Position numbers and translations under genes: made by a program. A stretch of 64,000 bases of DNA, taken from positions 62,001 to 126,000 of the forward strand of contig NZ_QCZH01000003.1 in assembly GCF_003097655.1 (NCBI RefSeq). Reading direction: 5' to 3'. Below are positions 43,624 through 54,800 of this stretch, one piece after another. This DNA is from Flavobacterium laiguense (GTDB taxonomy: Bacteria; Bacteroidota; Bacteroidia; Flavobacteriales; Flavobacteriaceae). The notes beneath the pieces are model-generated. The model saw nothing but the letters and a program-made list of their open reading frames with translations. It had not been told where the DNA came from and searched no databases. Numbering within the stretch: position 1 is the first letter of the stretch; every line of letters starts with the position of its first letter.

Positions 43624-44570
43624 ATATATTCCTTAAGTATTAAACATTCTTTTTTGTACATCTTTATTATATTTTCTTTTCTTTCCTGTTTTAGTAAATT
43701 CGAATCTAATCTTGGAATTGCAATTTTAAAAGTTGCGAAATAAATATCTCCTAATAAATCAATTGGCTTTTTAGCTTCAGAATCATCGGTATAACCACAA
43801 ACTTCAACTTTATCAATATATTCTCTTATTTGGCCATATCCCAAAAATCTATTCAGTCTTTCAAGCATTGGAACAATCGTATCTTGATATAATCCTCCTG
43901 TTTTTTTGGGATATGAAACATTAAAAACTATTTCAGCAATGTCGCTGTTTAATTTAGATGCTTGTGTCAATTGAGGTAAGAAATCATTCTCAATTTGGTC
44001 TTCTAACGTACTATTTAATTGCTTGATCTTTTCTAATAATTTTGCTGGTTGATGAACTTTCAAAACAAAACTCTTGTAGGAACGCATTTTTATTGCTCTT
44101 TCATATTCTTTTTTTCTATAGATTGTACCAAAATCGATAGAGAATCCGCCCGTATTTTGTAAGGCTTCAGAATCTTTATAACACCTATAAAGGAATTCTT
44201 TGAAAACGTTTAAATAAATACTGTTTTTATTAATTTCATAAAAGAGGCAATTTAATTCAATGGAATACATGAATATATTTCCATAAGCCAATCCTTCATT
44301 TTCTTTTACATCTAATTGTGATATTGCTTTTGTTTTTTTGTCAATTTTTGCTGGTAAATCCTTATCAAGAATCGTTCTAATAAAACCAATAATATATTTT
44401 TCATTTTCCTCCAATATGGAATAATGAACAATTTTGTTGCCTATTTGTTTTTCTTGTCCTAAAATTTCAGGATGTTTTAAAATGTCTTTAAAATTCATTT
44501 TTAATGCAGCATCATCTTTTTGCTGAACTTTGACGCTTACTACGTCTACTTTGCAGTTTTTGGTACTCAT
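43620..44570 (-). CDS. Soluble protein (possibly DUF6731-like), first gene of a putative defence pair
   Basis: The 316-residue product has no signal peptide or membrane segment. It is mixed alpha/beta with a conserved-looking central run FSIDFGTIYRKKEYERAI, a helical stretch (about 185-215), and the run SYPKKTGGLYQDTIVPMLER. The overall look recalls proteins annotated DUF6731, but I hold this loosely. It starts 4 bases after the end of hsdS and overlaps the membrane gene by 4 bases, so all belong to one transcript. In two-gene abortive-infection systems such as RexAB, the soluble partner detects a phage DNA-protein complex and triggers the membrane partner; a similar role here is inference. 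Confidence 0.6.
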   Translation of the reverse strand: MSTKNCKVDVVSVKVQQKDDAALKMNFKDILKHPEILGQEKQIGNKIVHYSILEENEKYIIGFIRTILDKDLPAKIDKKTKAISQLDVKENEGLAYGNIFMYSIELNCLFYEINKNSIYLNVFKEFLYRCYKDSEALQNTGGFSIDFGTIYRKKEYERAIKMRSYKSFVLKVHQPAKLLEKIKQLNSTLEDQIENDFLPQLTQASKLNSDIAEIVFNVSYPKKTGGLYQDTIVPMLERLNRFLGYGQIREYIDKVEVCGYTDDSEAKKPIDLLGDIYFATFKIAIPRLDSNLLKQERKENIIKMYKKECLILKEYI

Positions 44571-44574
44571 ACGT

Positions 44575-45840
44575 TTATTTTCCTAATATTTTTTCTAATG
44601 TCTTTTCAGTTTCAACTTTGGTCATTTTTGCAAGCACTATATTCTGCAAATCCATCAGTGATTTTATTTCAAAAGTATAACTTTCTTTGAGCTTCATAAT
44701 TTCGACAAAAGGGTGCTTTTCAATTATTACTTTAGTAGGCTCAATCAAACTCAATTCTTCAATTATATTTTTACTCAAGTTAGGTTGAGCCCCCCCGATA
44801 GCAATACTTACAATTTCATCTCTATTTATTCTTAAATGATAATATAGAAACGTTGCTTCAATTTCATTTTCACAAATAATTGCACAACAAGCCTGATTAG
44901 TAGCAGCTTCAATTTTCAAATATCCAACTTGTCCTTTTGTTTTACCTTCTCCATACATTGCAATCAAAACAGAATTGACAGGTAATAATTTAGCTGAACT
45001 TTCTTTAAGCCCTTTTTTGGAAATATATTCTTCCGCATCAATAACTACACTATTTTTAAGCTCACCTGTTTTTAACCATGGATAATCTTTGGAATTCCAA
45101 TATTCATTTTCATCTCTACGTGGCGTGCTTCCACTTTTCATTTCTGATGAAAAATCTTTAACCGATTTCAATTCCCACCCCTCCGGAATCTCCTTCTCCA
45201 ATTCCTCACACCAAACCATCTCCCCACCATTACTTTTATAAGGCTTGCCATTTTCATCCGGAAACTCAAAATCCACAAACCACTGTTTGTAAATAGCTTG
45301 AGCGGTTTCTTCGAGTTTAGTAATGAGTTGGTTATTTAAGACAATGCGGTTTTGGATGACATTGTATTCACTAACAATTTCCCGCTGTTTTTTGATGGAA
45401 GGAATGGGTAATTTCATACCACAAAAATCTTCCCATTCTAAACTGCCTCGAACTCCTCCAACTGCATGAAAACAAGCTTCTCGGTCAAATTCAGAACGAG
45501 TAAACCACATCATCAAATATTCGGGAAGTAGTTCTTCAGTATCAGTAATTTCAAAAATTGGATAAGCTTGTGATATGATAGAAGGCACTTCTTTACTATA
45601 TAAAGCAACAGGCATCTTTTTGTCACGTCTTACCTGCATGGTACTACATGCAAATTGACTTTTGCGTATGATTTTGTAATTCTCCATATCTGTTCCAATA
45701 ATATTAGCTACAGACGGTATAAATTCTTTTGAAATACTTAACCCTAAAAGATTAGTGAATTGTAATCCTTTGTTCCTTTCATCAACCAATCGAATATAAT
45801 CACCAATAGGTTTATAATTTGATCCCATAACCCAATTCAT
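44575..45840 (-). CDS. hsdS: Type I restriction enzyme, specificity subunit (HsdS)
   Basis: The 421-residue protein has two target-recognition domains. The first (about 5-150) ends in the conserved LPIPSIKKQREIVSEYNVIQ helix, and the second (about 220-380, starting PEGWELKSVKDFSSEMKSGS) is followed by a second coiled segment. Each half recognises one part of the bipartite DNA target, so this subunit sets specificity for methylation and cleavage. It overlaps the end of hsdM by 29 bases; a start at 45828 (MGSNYK) would reduce the overlap. The second helix is less like the first than in many HsdS proteins. Confidence 0.9.
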   Translation of the reverse strand: MNWVMGSNYKPIGDYIRLVDERNKGLQFTNLLGLSISKEFIPSVANIIGTDMENYKIIRKSQFACSTMQVRRDKKMPVALYSKEVPSIISQAYPIFEITDTEELLPEYLMMWFTRSEFDREACFHAVGGVRGSLEWEDFCGMKLPIPSIKKQREIVSEYNVIQNRIVLNNQLITKLEETAQAIYKQWFVDFEFPDENGKPYKSNGGEMVWCEELEKEIPEGWELKSVKDFSSEMKSGSTPRRDENEYWNSKDYPWLKTGELKNSVVIDAEEYISKKGLKESSAKLLPVNSVLIAMYGEGKTKGQVGYLKIEAATNQACCAIICENEIEATFLYYHLRINRDEIVSIAIGGAQPNLSKNIIEELSLIEPTKVIIEKHPFVEIMKLKESYTFEIKSLMDLQNIVLAKMTKVETEKTLEKILGK

Positions 45841-47380
45841 TAAATACGGTTAGTAAATCGTTTTTGGACTGCGCTTCGGCTTGCAATAATTCACTGAATT
45901 CCACTTGTAAAGCCTTCATTTGATCATCAAAATCAATATTCTCATCACGGTTTACAAAAGTGATGTACTTACTGGGTACTAATGAAAAATCTTTGGCAAC
46001 TACCACTTCAAATGAAGCCGAATAACAAAACTCAGGAACATCTTTGTATTGACTTAAATTAGCTTGCCAATTATGGTAAGCTTGGGTTACATCTTTAATA
46101 TTTTTCTCTGAAAACTGAATAAACTTTTTCTCAAATGGAATCCCCACTTCTCGCAAATCCATAAAAAGAATTTCATTTTGTCGGTCACGGTAGTTTCGGG
46201 TTTCATCAGGAAACTGAACTGTTCTTGCTTTTTTGTTTTTGTTCAGAATCCAAAGTGTCACACTGATATTAGTGGTATAGAACATATTTTGTGGTAAAAT
46301 CACAATAGCTTCTACCAAATCGTTTTCAATCAGTTTTCTTCGGATTTTGTATTCTTCTCCCCCTCCGGAAAGTGCTCCATTGGCCAAGATAAAACCGGCA
46401 ACGCCGTTTTCGGAAAGCTTGCTCACCATATTCAAAATCCAGGCATAATTGGCATTGCTCGTTGGCGGCACATCGTAGCCTCTCCAACGTGGGTCGTCTT
46501 TCAATTCATCGGCGGCTCTCCAGTCTTTTTGATTAAACGGAGGATTGGCCATGATATAATCGGCTTTTAAATCGGGGTGTTGGTCACGTCCAAAGGTATC
46601 CGCGGCCACATCGCCCAAGTTGGCAGCTATACCGCGAATGGCTAAGTTCATTTTAGCCAATTTGTAAGTGGTAGCCGTATATTCCTGACCGTAAATGGAA
46701 ATCTCCTTTTTGTTTCCGTGGTGGTTTTCTATAAACTTAATGGATTGCACAAACATACCGCCCGAACCGCAAGCCGGGTCATAGATAACCCCTTTGTAAG
46801 GCTCAATCATTTCAGCGATGAGGTTTACGATACTTTTTGGGGTGTAGAATTCGCCTTTCCCTTTTCCTTCCGCCAAGGCAAACTTGCTCAGAAAATATTC
46901 ATACACACGACCCACAATGTCGGTCTGTTTATCCTTGATGGTGTCAATATTGTTGATGGTATCCAACAAAGCCGCCAGCTTACTCACATCCATGTTCAGG
47001 CGGGAGAAATAATTGTCGGGCAACGCTCCTTTCAAGGCAGGATTGTTCTTTTCTATGGTATGCAAAGCGGTATCAATTCTCAAGGCAATATCACTTTGCT
47101 TGGAGTTTTCAATAATAAAAGACCAACGGGACTCTTCCGGCAAAAAGAAAATGTTCGACATATTGTAGAACTCCTTCATCTCCAAGTATTTTTCTTTCTC
47201 TTCAGCAATCAGTTCCTTACGGCGTGCTGAAAATTTGTCACTGGCAAACTTCAGGAAGATTAATCCCAATACTACGTGCTTATACTCTGATGATTCTACG
47301 GTTCCTCGCAGTTTATTGGCGGAGTCCCAAAGGGTTTCTTCTATGCTTTTTTCTTTTTTGGGTTTAGCTTGTTTGGCCAT
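45812..47380 (-). CDS. hsdM: Type I restriction enzyme, methylase subunit (HsdM)
   Basis: The 522-residue protein has the HsdM N-terminal helical domain (from about 10, WDSANKLRGTVESSEYKHVV), the AdoMet motif DPACGSGGMF near 202, and the catalytic motif ANPPFNQ near 278. With HsdS it methylates adenine in the target sequence, and with HsdR it forms the restriction complex. It is the first gene of the operon on the minus strand. The 387 bases between it and the PorP gene should hold its promoter; a TATATTTG box is seen on the minus strand at 47534-47527, without a clear TTG partner. Confidence 0.95.
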   Translation of the reverse strand: MAKQAKPKKEKSIEETLWDSANKLRGTVESSEYKHVVLGLIFLKFASDKFSARRKELIAEEKEKYLEMKEFYNMSNIFFLPEESRWSFIIENSKQSDIALRIDTALHTIEKNNPALKGALPDNYFSRLNMDVSKLAALLDTINNIDTIKDKQTDIVGRVYEYFLSKFALAEGKGKGEFYTPKSIVNLIAEMIEPYKGVIYDPACGSGGMFVQSIKFIENHHGNKKEISIYGQEYTATTYKLAKMNLAIRGIAANLGDVAADTFGRDQHPDLKADYIMANPPFNQKDWRAADELKDDPRWRGYDVPPTSNANYAWILNMVSKLSENGVAGFILANGALSGGGEEYKIRRKLIENDLVEAIVILPQNMFYTTNISVTLWILNKNKKARTVQFPDETRNYRDRQNEILFMDLREVGIPFEKKFIQFSEKNIKDVTQAYHNWQANLSQYKDVPEFCYSASFEVVVAKDFSLVPSKYITFVNRDENIDFDDQMKALQVEFSELLQAEAQSKNDLLTVFNELGYGIKL

Positions 47381-47710
47381 TTAAATAAATATGTTTTTTG
47401 AAATTATTGTTTTCTAACGCAAAATCCTATTTAACTACATAAAAGTATTACATTAGTTGCAGTTGAAAAATTAATAGGTTTTGACGCTTATTGACAAAGT
47501 TCTGTTTTAGTTTTGTCATTTAACGTCAAATATAAATAAATTTCAGTGCCTTTTAAGCTAAAATTAGGTTTATTAATTTGTAAATAAAATAATAGAAATT
47601 TATGTTTAATATTAACGAATTAACATCATAAGAAATCAATTAAAAACTCAATTAATATGCCTATAATGATCACAGCAGCATATTTTTTGGGCGAATTGGG
47701 AGTATGTACA
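47381..47710. other. Non-coding region upstream of hsdM
   Basis: No convincing gene. On the minus strand TATATTTG at 47534-47527 resembles a Bacteroidota -7 box and could serve hsdM. A 31-codon frame at about 47656-47750 runs through the terminator and is not called. Confidence 0.4.
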
Positions 47711-47741
47711 AAAAAAGCTTCTCAAACTGAGAAGCTTTTTT
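47711..47741 (-). terminator. Terminator behind the PorP/SprF gene (works on both strands)
   Basis: AAAAAAGCTTCTCA (47711-47724) pairs with TGAGAAGCTTTTTT (47728-47741), and T-runs lie on both sides, so it can end transcription from either strand. The stop of the PorP gene is at 47768 on the minus strand. Confidence 0.9.
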
Positions 47742-47767
47742 TTTACCGTTAAGCTAAATTGCTTTTT

Positions 47768-48799
47768 TTAATTTGGCTCCGTATAATTTCTACCCCATGG
47801 TTGCTTAACAAAATCCGAATAGCAGTTTCTGCATATTCTCCCTAATTGGAATGTAAGCGAAAATTCGTGTATGTTTTGAGCGTTTCCTACTCCTGTGGTA
47901 TTTATGTCATAAGAATACCCCAGAACAAAGCGGTCTAACTGAATAGAGGTTAAGAGATTTATGGAAGTAAGAATGCTACTATCTTTGCTTTTACCTTCCG
48001 GATTGGTAGTCATGGTGGCTCCAAGGGTAAATTTGTCAAATTCAAAAGCACCGCCAAAATCCAATCGGTTATACACCCCTTGTCTCATATAATTTCCCGT
48101 GAGTAAAAATTTTGATTCATCAGCAAATCCAGACAGCAAATTGTCTGTAGTAAAGGCATATCCTCCATGAAAGGAAAAAAACATATTTAGAGCTACATCG
48201 TTGTATTCGATAACAGCAATGTCGGGTCTATTTAAGTGCTTTATCGCCATACCGAACCAAGCATCCTCATTATAAATCAAAAAACCCGAAGAAATATCAA
48301 AAAAGTCGATTGAATCACTATAATTTAAAAAACCAGGATCAACACTTCCGCCAATTATGGCTCCAGTGCCACCATCGATTTGATCTTCTAATAAAGTGTT
48401 GCTGTAATTATAATTTTTATGCCCATATCCCGTTTCTACACCAAGTCGCAATTTCCAATCGTCGCTAAGATCGATACGATAGGCATAGGTCCCGTTAAAT
48501 TGAAGGTAATTGTAATTAGTAAACTCTTCACGGTTATTTAAAATGGTTAGGCCCAATCCCATTTTTCCATCCACATCAATAGGACCATTTATAAAACCAA
48601 ACTCGGTATCAATTCTTCCAAATCCATCCGGCCATTGGGATCGATGTATCAGGCCTCCGTACCAAGCCGCAAGAGTGCCAGTAAAAGCGGGGTTTATGGT
48701 TTCCGGAACAAAGAAATATTGAGTAAAAATAGGATCTTGTGCTCTGACTTCTACAGATAAAGTAATCAGTAGGATAAATAATAATAGTTTTAATTTCAT
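47768..48799 (-). CDS. PorP/SprF-family type IX secretion membrane protein
   Basis: The 343-residue protein has a signal peptide (LLLFILLITLSVEVRAQ) and the start of the family's conserved pattern (DPIFTQYFFVPETINPAFTG), followed by a beta-barrel of about 14 strands. PorP/SprF proteins sit in the outer membrane and are needed, each with a particular partner, for delivery or attachment of large surface proteins with type B C-terminal signals by the type IX secretion system; SprF serves the gliding adhesin SprB. It lies 13 bases downstream of the 2707-residue adhesin gene, its very likely partner. Confidence 0.92.
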   Translation of the reverse strand: MKLKLLLFILLITLSVEVRAQDPIFTQYFFVPETINPAFTGTLAAWYGGLIHRSQWPDGFGRIDTEFGFINGPIDVDGKMGLGLTILNNREEFTNYNYLQFNGTYAYRIDLSDDWKLRLGVETGYGHKNYNYSNTLLEDQIDGGTGAIIGGSVDPGFLNYSDSIDFFDISSGFLIYNEDAWFGMAIKHLNRPDIAVIEYNDVALNMFFSFHGGYAFTTDNLLSGFADESKFLLTGNYMRQGVYNRLDFGGAFEFDKFTLGATMTTNPEGKSKDSSILTSINLLTSIQLDRFVLGYSYDINTTGVGNAQNIHEFSLTFQLGRICRNCYSDFVKQPWGRNYTEPN

Positions 48800-48812
48800 A
48801 TTCTTTTGGACC

Positions 48813-51800
48813 TTATTTTATTATTACAAAGGGGTGCTTTTCGGTTAAAATAATTCCATAAAAAGTTTCAGCACTTACAACGCAAAAGTAATTACCGTTT
48901 TCTGCGTTACTCCCTTTAATTTTTGCATCCCATCCACGCAAAACTTCTCCGGTTTCCGAATAAATGAGGGAACCCCAGGAATCATAAACCTCTAACTTAA
49001 CATTTTTCAACGCTTTTGTCACGGGTCTGAAGGTGTCATTAAGCTTGTCGTTGTTTGGCGTGAAAGCCGTTGGAACAACCAATACATACCCCTTTTCAAT
49101 TATCAGGGTAATGGTTTGAACATAAACACATCCAAAAGGATAAGTAACGGTTTGAGTGACCACATAATCTTTTGGGTTTACGTAAGTATGCACTGGATTG
49201 AGTTCTGTTGAAAAGCTACCGTCACCAAAATCCCACGCTACGCTCACAAAATCCCCAGTCGAGGTATTTGTAAATTGAATGGGATCACTGATTGAATATA
49301 TCCCATAAGCAGTGTAACCTTTAGAATTCCTATCAAACGAGGGCTGTCCAAGTATAGGGATATTAACATCGAATGAATAAGAAGCAGAACATCCTATCGC
49401 ATCTGTAGATTGTAGCATAATTAAACCATCTTGAGATGTTGTCATAGTTTGATTATTTGTTCCACTTACAGTTCCGCTTGACCAAGTGAATTGATAAGGT
49501 GGAACGCCTCCCGTTGTTTGCGCGGTGAAATATTGTTCTACCGTATGATTCTCGCAGCTCGATATTGTTTTTGTATCTACAGTCAACACAATAGGAGATG
49601 GTCGTGTCAATACATAGGAAGCTTGTTTGGAACATCCGTTAACATCTTTAACTATAACGGTATAATTTCCTGCAGTCACGCCCAATAGATCTTCTGTAGT
49701 TGCTCCGTTTGACCATAAATATTTAAACGGTGGAGTTCCTCCGGAAACATTAAGATTTATAGCGCCACTATTGGCGTTGCTACAATCGAGCGGTAGTGTG
49801 GTAATCGCATCAAGTGCTATTTCTTGAGGGTCAATAATTACAAAAGTTCTATTTATATGACATGGTTTTCCATCAGTAATGGCTACTGAATAGGTTCCTG
49901 GTCCAAGATTGTTTCTTGTGGTTCCTGCTGTGCTGCCATCACTCCAAGTTAAGGAAAGAGGATGTATACCACCTATCACATTTAGAACAATGCTTCCGTC
50001 ATGTGCTCCATGACAGGAAATATTTTTAACAACCGGATTGATATCAAAAATTGGAGCTTCTGGAACATTTACTTTAATAAGCTTCGAACAATTGTTTGCA
50101 TCGGTTACGGTTATGGTGTAATCACCGGCAGATAAGTTATCTTGATAAAAACCAGTGGCCAGATTACCCCAGACTGCTTTGTATGGACTTATCCCCCCCG
50201 ATATTGCCAATGCTATTGTTCCGTCGTTACCATGATAACAGGTAACGGCTGTGGCAGTTGGAGTAATCAGGATGTCGTTTGGCTGAGTGATTTTTAGTCC
50301 TGTTAAGGTTTTTGTACCATTGTTGGCATCGATTACTTTTATGCTATAAGTTCCAGCAATTAATCCCGTGAAAACAGCATTCAATGAGGTACTGTCATTG
50401 GTCGAACTAATAATTGTACCACTTGAATTTACAAGTTGATAATCATAAGGAGCTACCGATCCTTGTGTAATTGTAACTCCTAGCGCACCATTACTGTAAC
50501 CAAAACAAAGTAAATTGAGATGTGCAGATAAATCTTCTTGAATCAACAATTCTGGTGGCTGTGTTAGAATGAAATTCAATGTCACAGGAGCGCAATATCC
50601 ATCATTTATAGTTACGGTATAGGAGCCGGCAGGGACGTTATTGATGTCTTGAGTGACAGCAGTAAACCCATTAGGCCCAGACCAACTATAGGTATAACTT
50701 CCAGAACCTCCCGTTACACTTACATTTACAAACCCATCAGAATTACCGAAAACACTCACTGCATACCCATTGTAATTGGATAGTACACCAGATGCCAAAG
50801 TAGTTGGATTTACGGTTATGGTGTAAATAGTTGGAGGTCCTTGACAACTTAATCCATTATTAGTAAAAGTCGCAATAGCCGTATAAGATATGGTTAATGC
50901 GTTCACAGTACTATTTGTAAGGGTCTGGATTGGGATGGAATCAGTTCCTGATAATAGCGCTCCCGAGATGCCTGCAGGTGCAATAGCCGTCCAGTTAAGA
51001 GTGACATTTCCCAGTGTTGTTGAGCTTAAGTTTACAAGAGAGCTATTTGTATTGTTACAGATAGTTTGATTCGGACCACTAAAAACAACTTGAGCAGAAG
51101 GATAAACAGTTACTTCAACTGTAAAGCTTGTTCCGGCGCAGTTTAAAAAGAAAGGAACAACATTATATAAAATAGTTTGGATACTGTTGGAAGAATTGTT
51201 CAATGTCTGACTGATGGTTGTGCCATTTCCTGCAAAAGCACCTGTTATATTAGAATTTGGATTTACTGTCCATGTATATAGCGTGCCACTTGGAACAATG
51301 GTGGATAAAGTTGGTACACCATTAATAGGGGCTATTGTGAAACTTTGATTGTTACAAATTGTTTTTGTTTGATTGCTTACGTTCGGTCTTGGATTTACGG
51401 TTATGGTATAATTATAAACAGCTCCAGGACAAGCCGAACCGCCAGATGCAGTGGCTATAGCTTGATAAGTTACAATAATTGGCGAATTGGTAGAATTAAT
51501 TAAATTTTGAACAGGAATTGTATTTGTCCCACTAGTAACGACCCCAGTTATTCCCGCTGGTTGTGTCGCTGTCCAACTGATGGTTGCTCCTGCGGTAGAA
51601 CTATTTAAAACAACAACCGCTGAAGTGTCGTTTGAACAAATGGTTTGAGGACTTGGTGAGAATAAAACGGCAGGACTTGGATTTACATTAATAGTGTAAA
51701 GAAAAGGAGCACCATCGCAAGAAACGCTTCCGCCTGTTGTTGCAACAACTTTGTAAATTACTGCAATCGGAGCATTCGTGCTATTCACCAATGTTTGGGC

Positions 51801-54800
51801 AGGTATCGTATCGGTACCCGATAGGTTAGCTCCTGTTATACCTGAAGGAGCAAGACATGTCCAAGCTATAGTAGCTCCAGGCGTAGTAGTAGATAAATTC
51901 ACTAAAATACTCGAAATCCCAGAACAAATGTCTTGATTCCCTAGTGACGCGGTAATTAAGGGACTTGGATTCACTGTTACAACAATCGTAAAAGGAACAC
52001 CTATACAGCTACCCGAAGTAGGGGTTACGGTATAAGTTAATGTTGCCGTATCATTTGTTGTGTTTGTTAGTGTCTGACTAATATTGCTTTGTCCTGTTGC
52101 TTGAGCCGTACCACCTATTATTACACCTAGGGGATTGCTAACAGGCGGCCCCCATATATAAGTGGTTCCTACGGGAACAATATTGCCGCTGCCATTAATT
52201 GGTGCTACTGTAAATGATGTTCCCGAACAAATTGCCGTTGAGATTGAATTAGCTATATATGGTTTAGAATTAACCGTTACTGTTATTGTAAAAGTAGAGC
52301 CAACACAATTGCCTGTAACACCTGATGTTGGCGTCACTGTATAAATTAACGTTTGAACTGTATTGGATAGGTTAGTTAAAGTTTGACTTATGGTGGTTAT
52401 TCCTGGAGTGTTCGACGCTGACTGACCTGAAATATTTGCGTTTGATGAAATAGCCCAAGTATAAGTTGTTCCCGTTGGAACAATAGTTGCACCTCCATTA
52501 ATAGGCGTTACAGTAAACGTGCCTTCCGAACAAATCGATGCGGTTTGATTAGCAATAATGGGAGTAGCATTTACTGTAACGGTAATCGTAAATGGAGATC
52601 CAGAACAACTATTCGCAGTCGGCGTCACGGTATAAGTTGCAGTTTGAGTGATAGTGGTTGGATTGTTTAATGTGCCTGTAATTGACGATTGAGCAATACC
52701 TGGAGCACCTCCCGATAATCCTCCGGTGACAGTTGGAGCACTCCAAGAATAGATGGTTCCGGCAGGAATACTATTTAAAGCAGAACTAGAAGGAGTTATT
52801 GTAAAAGCAGAGGCTCCACATATACTTGTTGTGAAAACTTCTGTGATGGAAGGTTTTGGATTTACTGTGATCGTATAAGAATAAACTGCTCCCGGACAGG
52901 CCGAACCTCCAGCCGTTATGGCCGTTGCATTATAGGTTACCATGATCGGTACAGCTGTAGTGTTTGTCAATGTTTGAGCTGGAATGGTATTTGTACCACT
53001 AGTAACAACTCCTGTCATTCCTGCAGGTTGTGTAGCGGTCCAACTGAATGTTGCTCCTGCAGTACTACTGGTTAAAGCAACAATCGCCGATGTACTGCCT
53101 GAACATATTATTTGAGGAACTGGTGAGAACGTAACCGCAGGAGACGGATTTACAGTTATGGTAAATATTTCTGCGGGTCTTGAACAGCCATTGGCTGTAG
53201 CAATTACAGATATTGTTGCTGTAATCGGACTACTGGTCGTATTAGTTGCTGTAAATGCAGGTATATTACCTATGTCATTTGCAGGCAGTCCTATTGCCGT
53301 GTTTGAATTTGTCCACGTATACGTAGTGCCTGAGACGGCATTACTCAAAGTTGTTATAGGGGTTATTACTCCATTGCAATAAATCTGGTTGGTTAATGAT
53401 AAAGTAGTTGGTGTTGGGTTTACCACAACCACTATATCAAATGGTAACCCTGTACAACCATTAGTTGTAGGTGTGACTGCATAAGTTACAGTCTGAATTG
53501 AATTTGTAAGGTTTGTTAATATTCCAGTAATTGAAGGTTGATTCACACCTGAAGCGCCTCCGGTTACGCCTGCTGTCACAGTTGGTGTTGGCCAAGAGTA
53601 AGTAGTTCCGATTGGTACAATATTACCTCCTACATTATTTGCTGGAGCTATTGTAAAAGTACCGCCACTACATATCGTTTGTGTTTGCTGTGCAACAAAT
53701 GGTTTTGGTTTTACTGTGATGGTGTAAAGAAACTCTCCTGCACAATTTGGCTCTCCAGAAATGGACGCTTTTGCTTTATAGGTAATTACAATTGCAGCAT
53801 TTGTGCTGTTTGTTAAAAGTTGAATTGGAATTACATTGGTACCGCTAGTTACGACCCCTGTAATTCCAATAGGTTGAATAGCTGTCCAATTAAAAGTAGC
53901 ACCCGATGTGGTGCTGTTTAAGGTAATTAAAACGGAACTATCGCCGGAACAAATGGTTTGATCGGTTGTGGAAAAAGTTACAATTGGTGATGGATTAACG
54001 GTAATGATAAAAGTCTGTGCTGACCCTGAACAGCCGTTGGCTGTTGGCGTTACAGTTATTGTTCCTGAAATTGGATTAGCACTTGAATTGGTAGCTGTAA
54101 AAGCCGGAATATTTCCTGTCCCACTTGCCATCAATCCTATAGCTGTATTTGAATTTGTCCAAGCATAGGTAGTTCCTGTTACGCTATTACTAAAAGAGAC
54201 AACACCTGTTAGTGCTCCATTACAATATTCTTGATTACCCAATGTCAATGAGCTTGGGGTTGGATTAACCGTTATTTTAAATGTTTTTGGAGTTCCGCTA
54301 CATCCCAAAACATTTGAAGGAGTAACCATTATCGTTGACACTATAGGAGCTGTTGTTGTATTTGTAGCTGTAAAGCTCGGAATGTCGCCTGCGCCATTAG
54401 CGGCCAATCCACTAGCGGTATTGTCATTGATCCAAGAAAAAGTGATCCCCGCGACTGTACTTCCAAAAACAATAGTATTTTGTGTAGCATTGTTACATAT
54501 CACCTTATCACTAACTGCATTTACTGTTGGATCCGGATGTACCGTTATGGTAAATGTTTTCGAAGTTCCTGAACAACCATTTAATGATGGAGTCACGGTA
54601 ATAGTTGCTGTTAAAATTGTGGTTCCTGTATTTAAAAGTGTAAATGGGGCAATATTCCCGGTACCAGCTGCTACAAGACCAATACTCGTGTTGTTGTTTG
54701 CCCATGTATAAACAGTTCCTGCCAATGTCCCACCAAAAGTTACATCCGAAAGCGCTCCTTTACATTTTGTTTGATTTAGTACATCGTTAACGGTTGGAGT

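Noticed and set aside
43114..44570. Firm assignment to Kiwa (KwaA/KwaB)
   Set aside because: Sizes fit, but the gene order is reversed and no sequence motif of KwaB was recognised; kept only as a comparison.
47656..47750. 31-codon frame ahead of the PorP terminator
   Set aside because: It reads through a perfect terminator hairpin and has no recognisable start context or homologue pattern.
53158..54711. Several plus-strand frames rich in Val/Ala/Pro opposite the adhesin gene
   Set aside because: They mirror the repeated PKD coding sequence on the other strand and share its periodicity.
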